14,251 bases of DNA from Methanosarcinaceae archaeon (GTDB lineage: Archaea > Halobacteriota > Methanosarcinia > Methanosarcinales > Methanosarcinaceae): assembly GCA_016926455.1 (NCBI GenBank), contig JAFGOO010000022.1, positions 1-14,251 of the forward strand, given 5' to 3'. Shown one piece after another: positions 14,188-14,251 of this stretch (its first letter is position 1; the number at the start of each line of letters is the position of its first letter). The position numbers were made by a program, and so were the translations under genes. The notes under the pieces were generated by a model. It was given only the letters and a program-made list of their open reading frames with translations, did not search any database and was not told where the DNA came from.

Positions 14188-14251
14188 ATGCTTAAAGCCT
14201 ACAAATACCGTTTATATCCCAACAAAGAGCAACAAGAGCTTTTTATGAAAC
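14188..14251 (+). CDS. tnpB: TnpB (IS200/IS605 OrfB), first 21 codons, cut by window edge
   Basis: The frame reads MLKAYKYRLYPNKEQQELFM, the classic N-terminal helix-turn-helix start of TnpB, the RNA-guided nuclease of IS200/IS605 elements. AAAAATATATGTT about 30 bases upstream of the ATG is a plausible TATA box for a short-leader message, since no ribosome site is seen. Whether the rest of the gene is intact, and whether a tnpA transposase accompanies it, cannot be told from this window. It faces right, like the two plus-strand relics. Confidence 0.85.
   Translation, partial: MLKAYKYRLYPNKEQQELFMK

Overview
The window looks like chromosomal DNA of a methanogenic archaeon, most likely of the Methanosarcinales. 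Reasons: an archaeal-type phosphoglycerate kinase, a fused ADP-forming acetyl-CoA synthetase, an Isf-type iron-sulfur flavoprotein, a KEOPS Cgi121 subunit, an archaeal/eukaryal-type tRNA methylthiotransferase, TATA-box promoters with short leaders, frequent TTG/GTG starts, and Shine-Dalgarno sites of the GGTGATC/GGAGG type. The assignment rests on gene content and style only.

Layout. (1) 1-3815, minus strand, central carbon: the 5' part of pgk runs off the left edge. It is followed by a P-loop/DRTGG protein that sits just downstream of a fused ADP-forming acetyl-CoA synthetase. (2) 3861-8049, plus strand, a patch littered with dead IS200/IS605-type (tnpB) elements. It contains a tnpB tail relic on the minus strand, an iron-sulfur flavoprotein gene, a tnpB relic with its own end hairpin, a CBS-domain ClC chloride transporter gene, and a second, internally deleted tnpB relic with its right end. 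The two outer element ends (3861-3905 and 8005-8049) are inverted copies of each other, so the flavoprotein and ClC genes lie inside an inverted-repeat-bounded 4.2-kb segment. (3) 8082-9221, plus: a membrane-anchored glucose/sorbosone dehydrogenase-family beta-propeller protein. (4) 9248-13751, minus: tRNA methylthiotransferase (radical SAM), class II fructose-1,6-bisphosphatase, Cgi121, a DUF2156 protein, and a GNAT acetyltransferase whose start codon is missing or frameshifted. (5) 14188 onward, plus: the first 21 codons of a possibly intact tnpB, preceded by an element-end-like hairpin.

How the genes fit together. The acetyl-CoA synthetase and the DRTGG protein probably share an acetate/acetyl-CoA role. 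Pgk and GlpX are both gluconeogenic. Cgi121 (KEOPS, makes t6A37) and the methylthiotransferase (converts t6A37 to ms2t6A37) act in sequence on the same tRNA base and lie 1.3 kb apart on the same strand. The most unusual feature is the density of TnpB relics with preserved end/guide-RNA scaffolds around the flavoprotein and ClC genes. Their hairpin loops contain TATA-like sequences facing outward towards the neighbouring genes.
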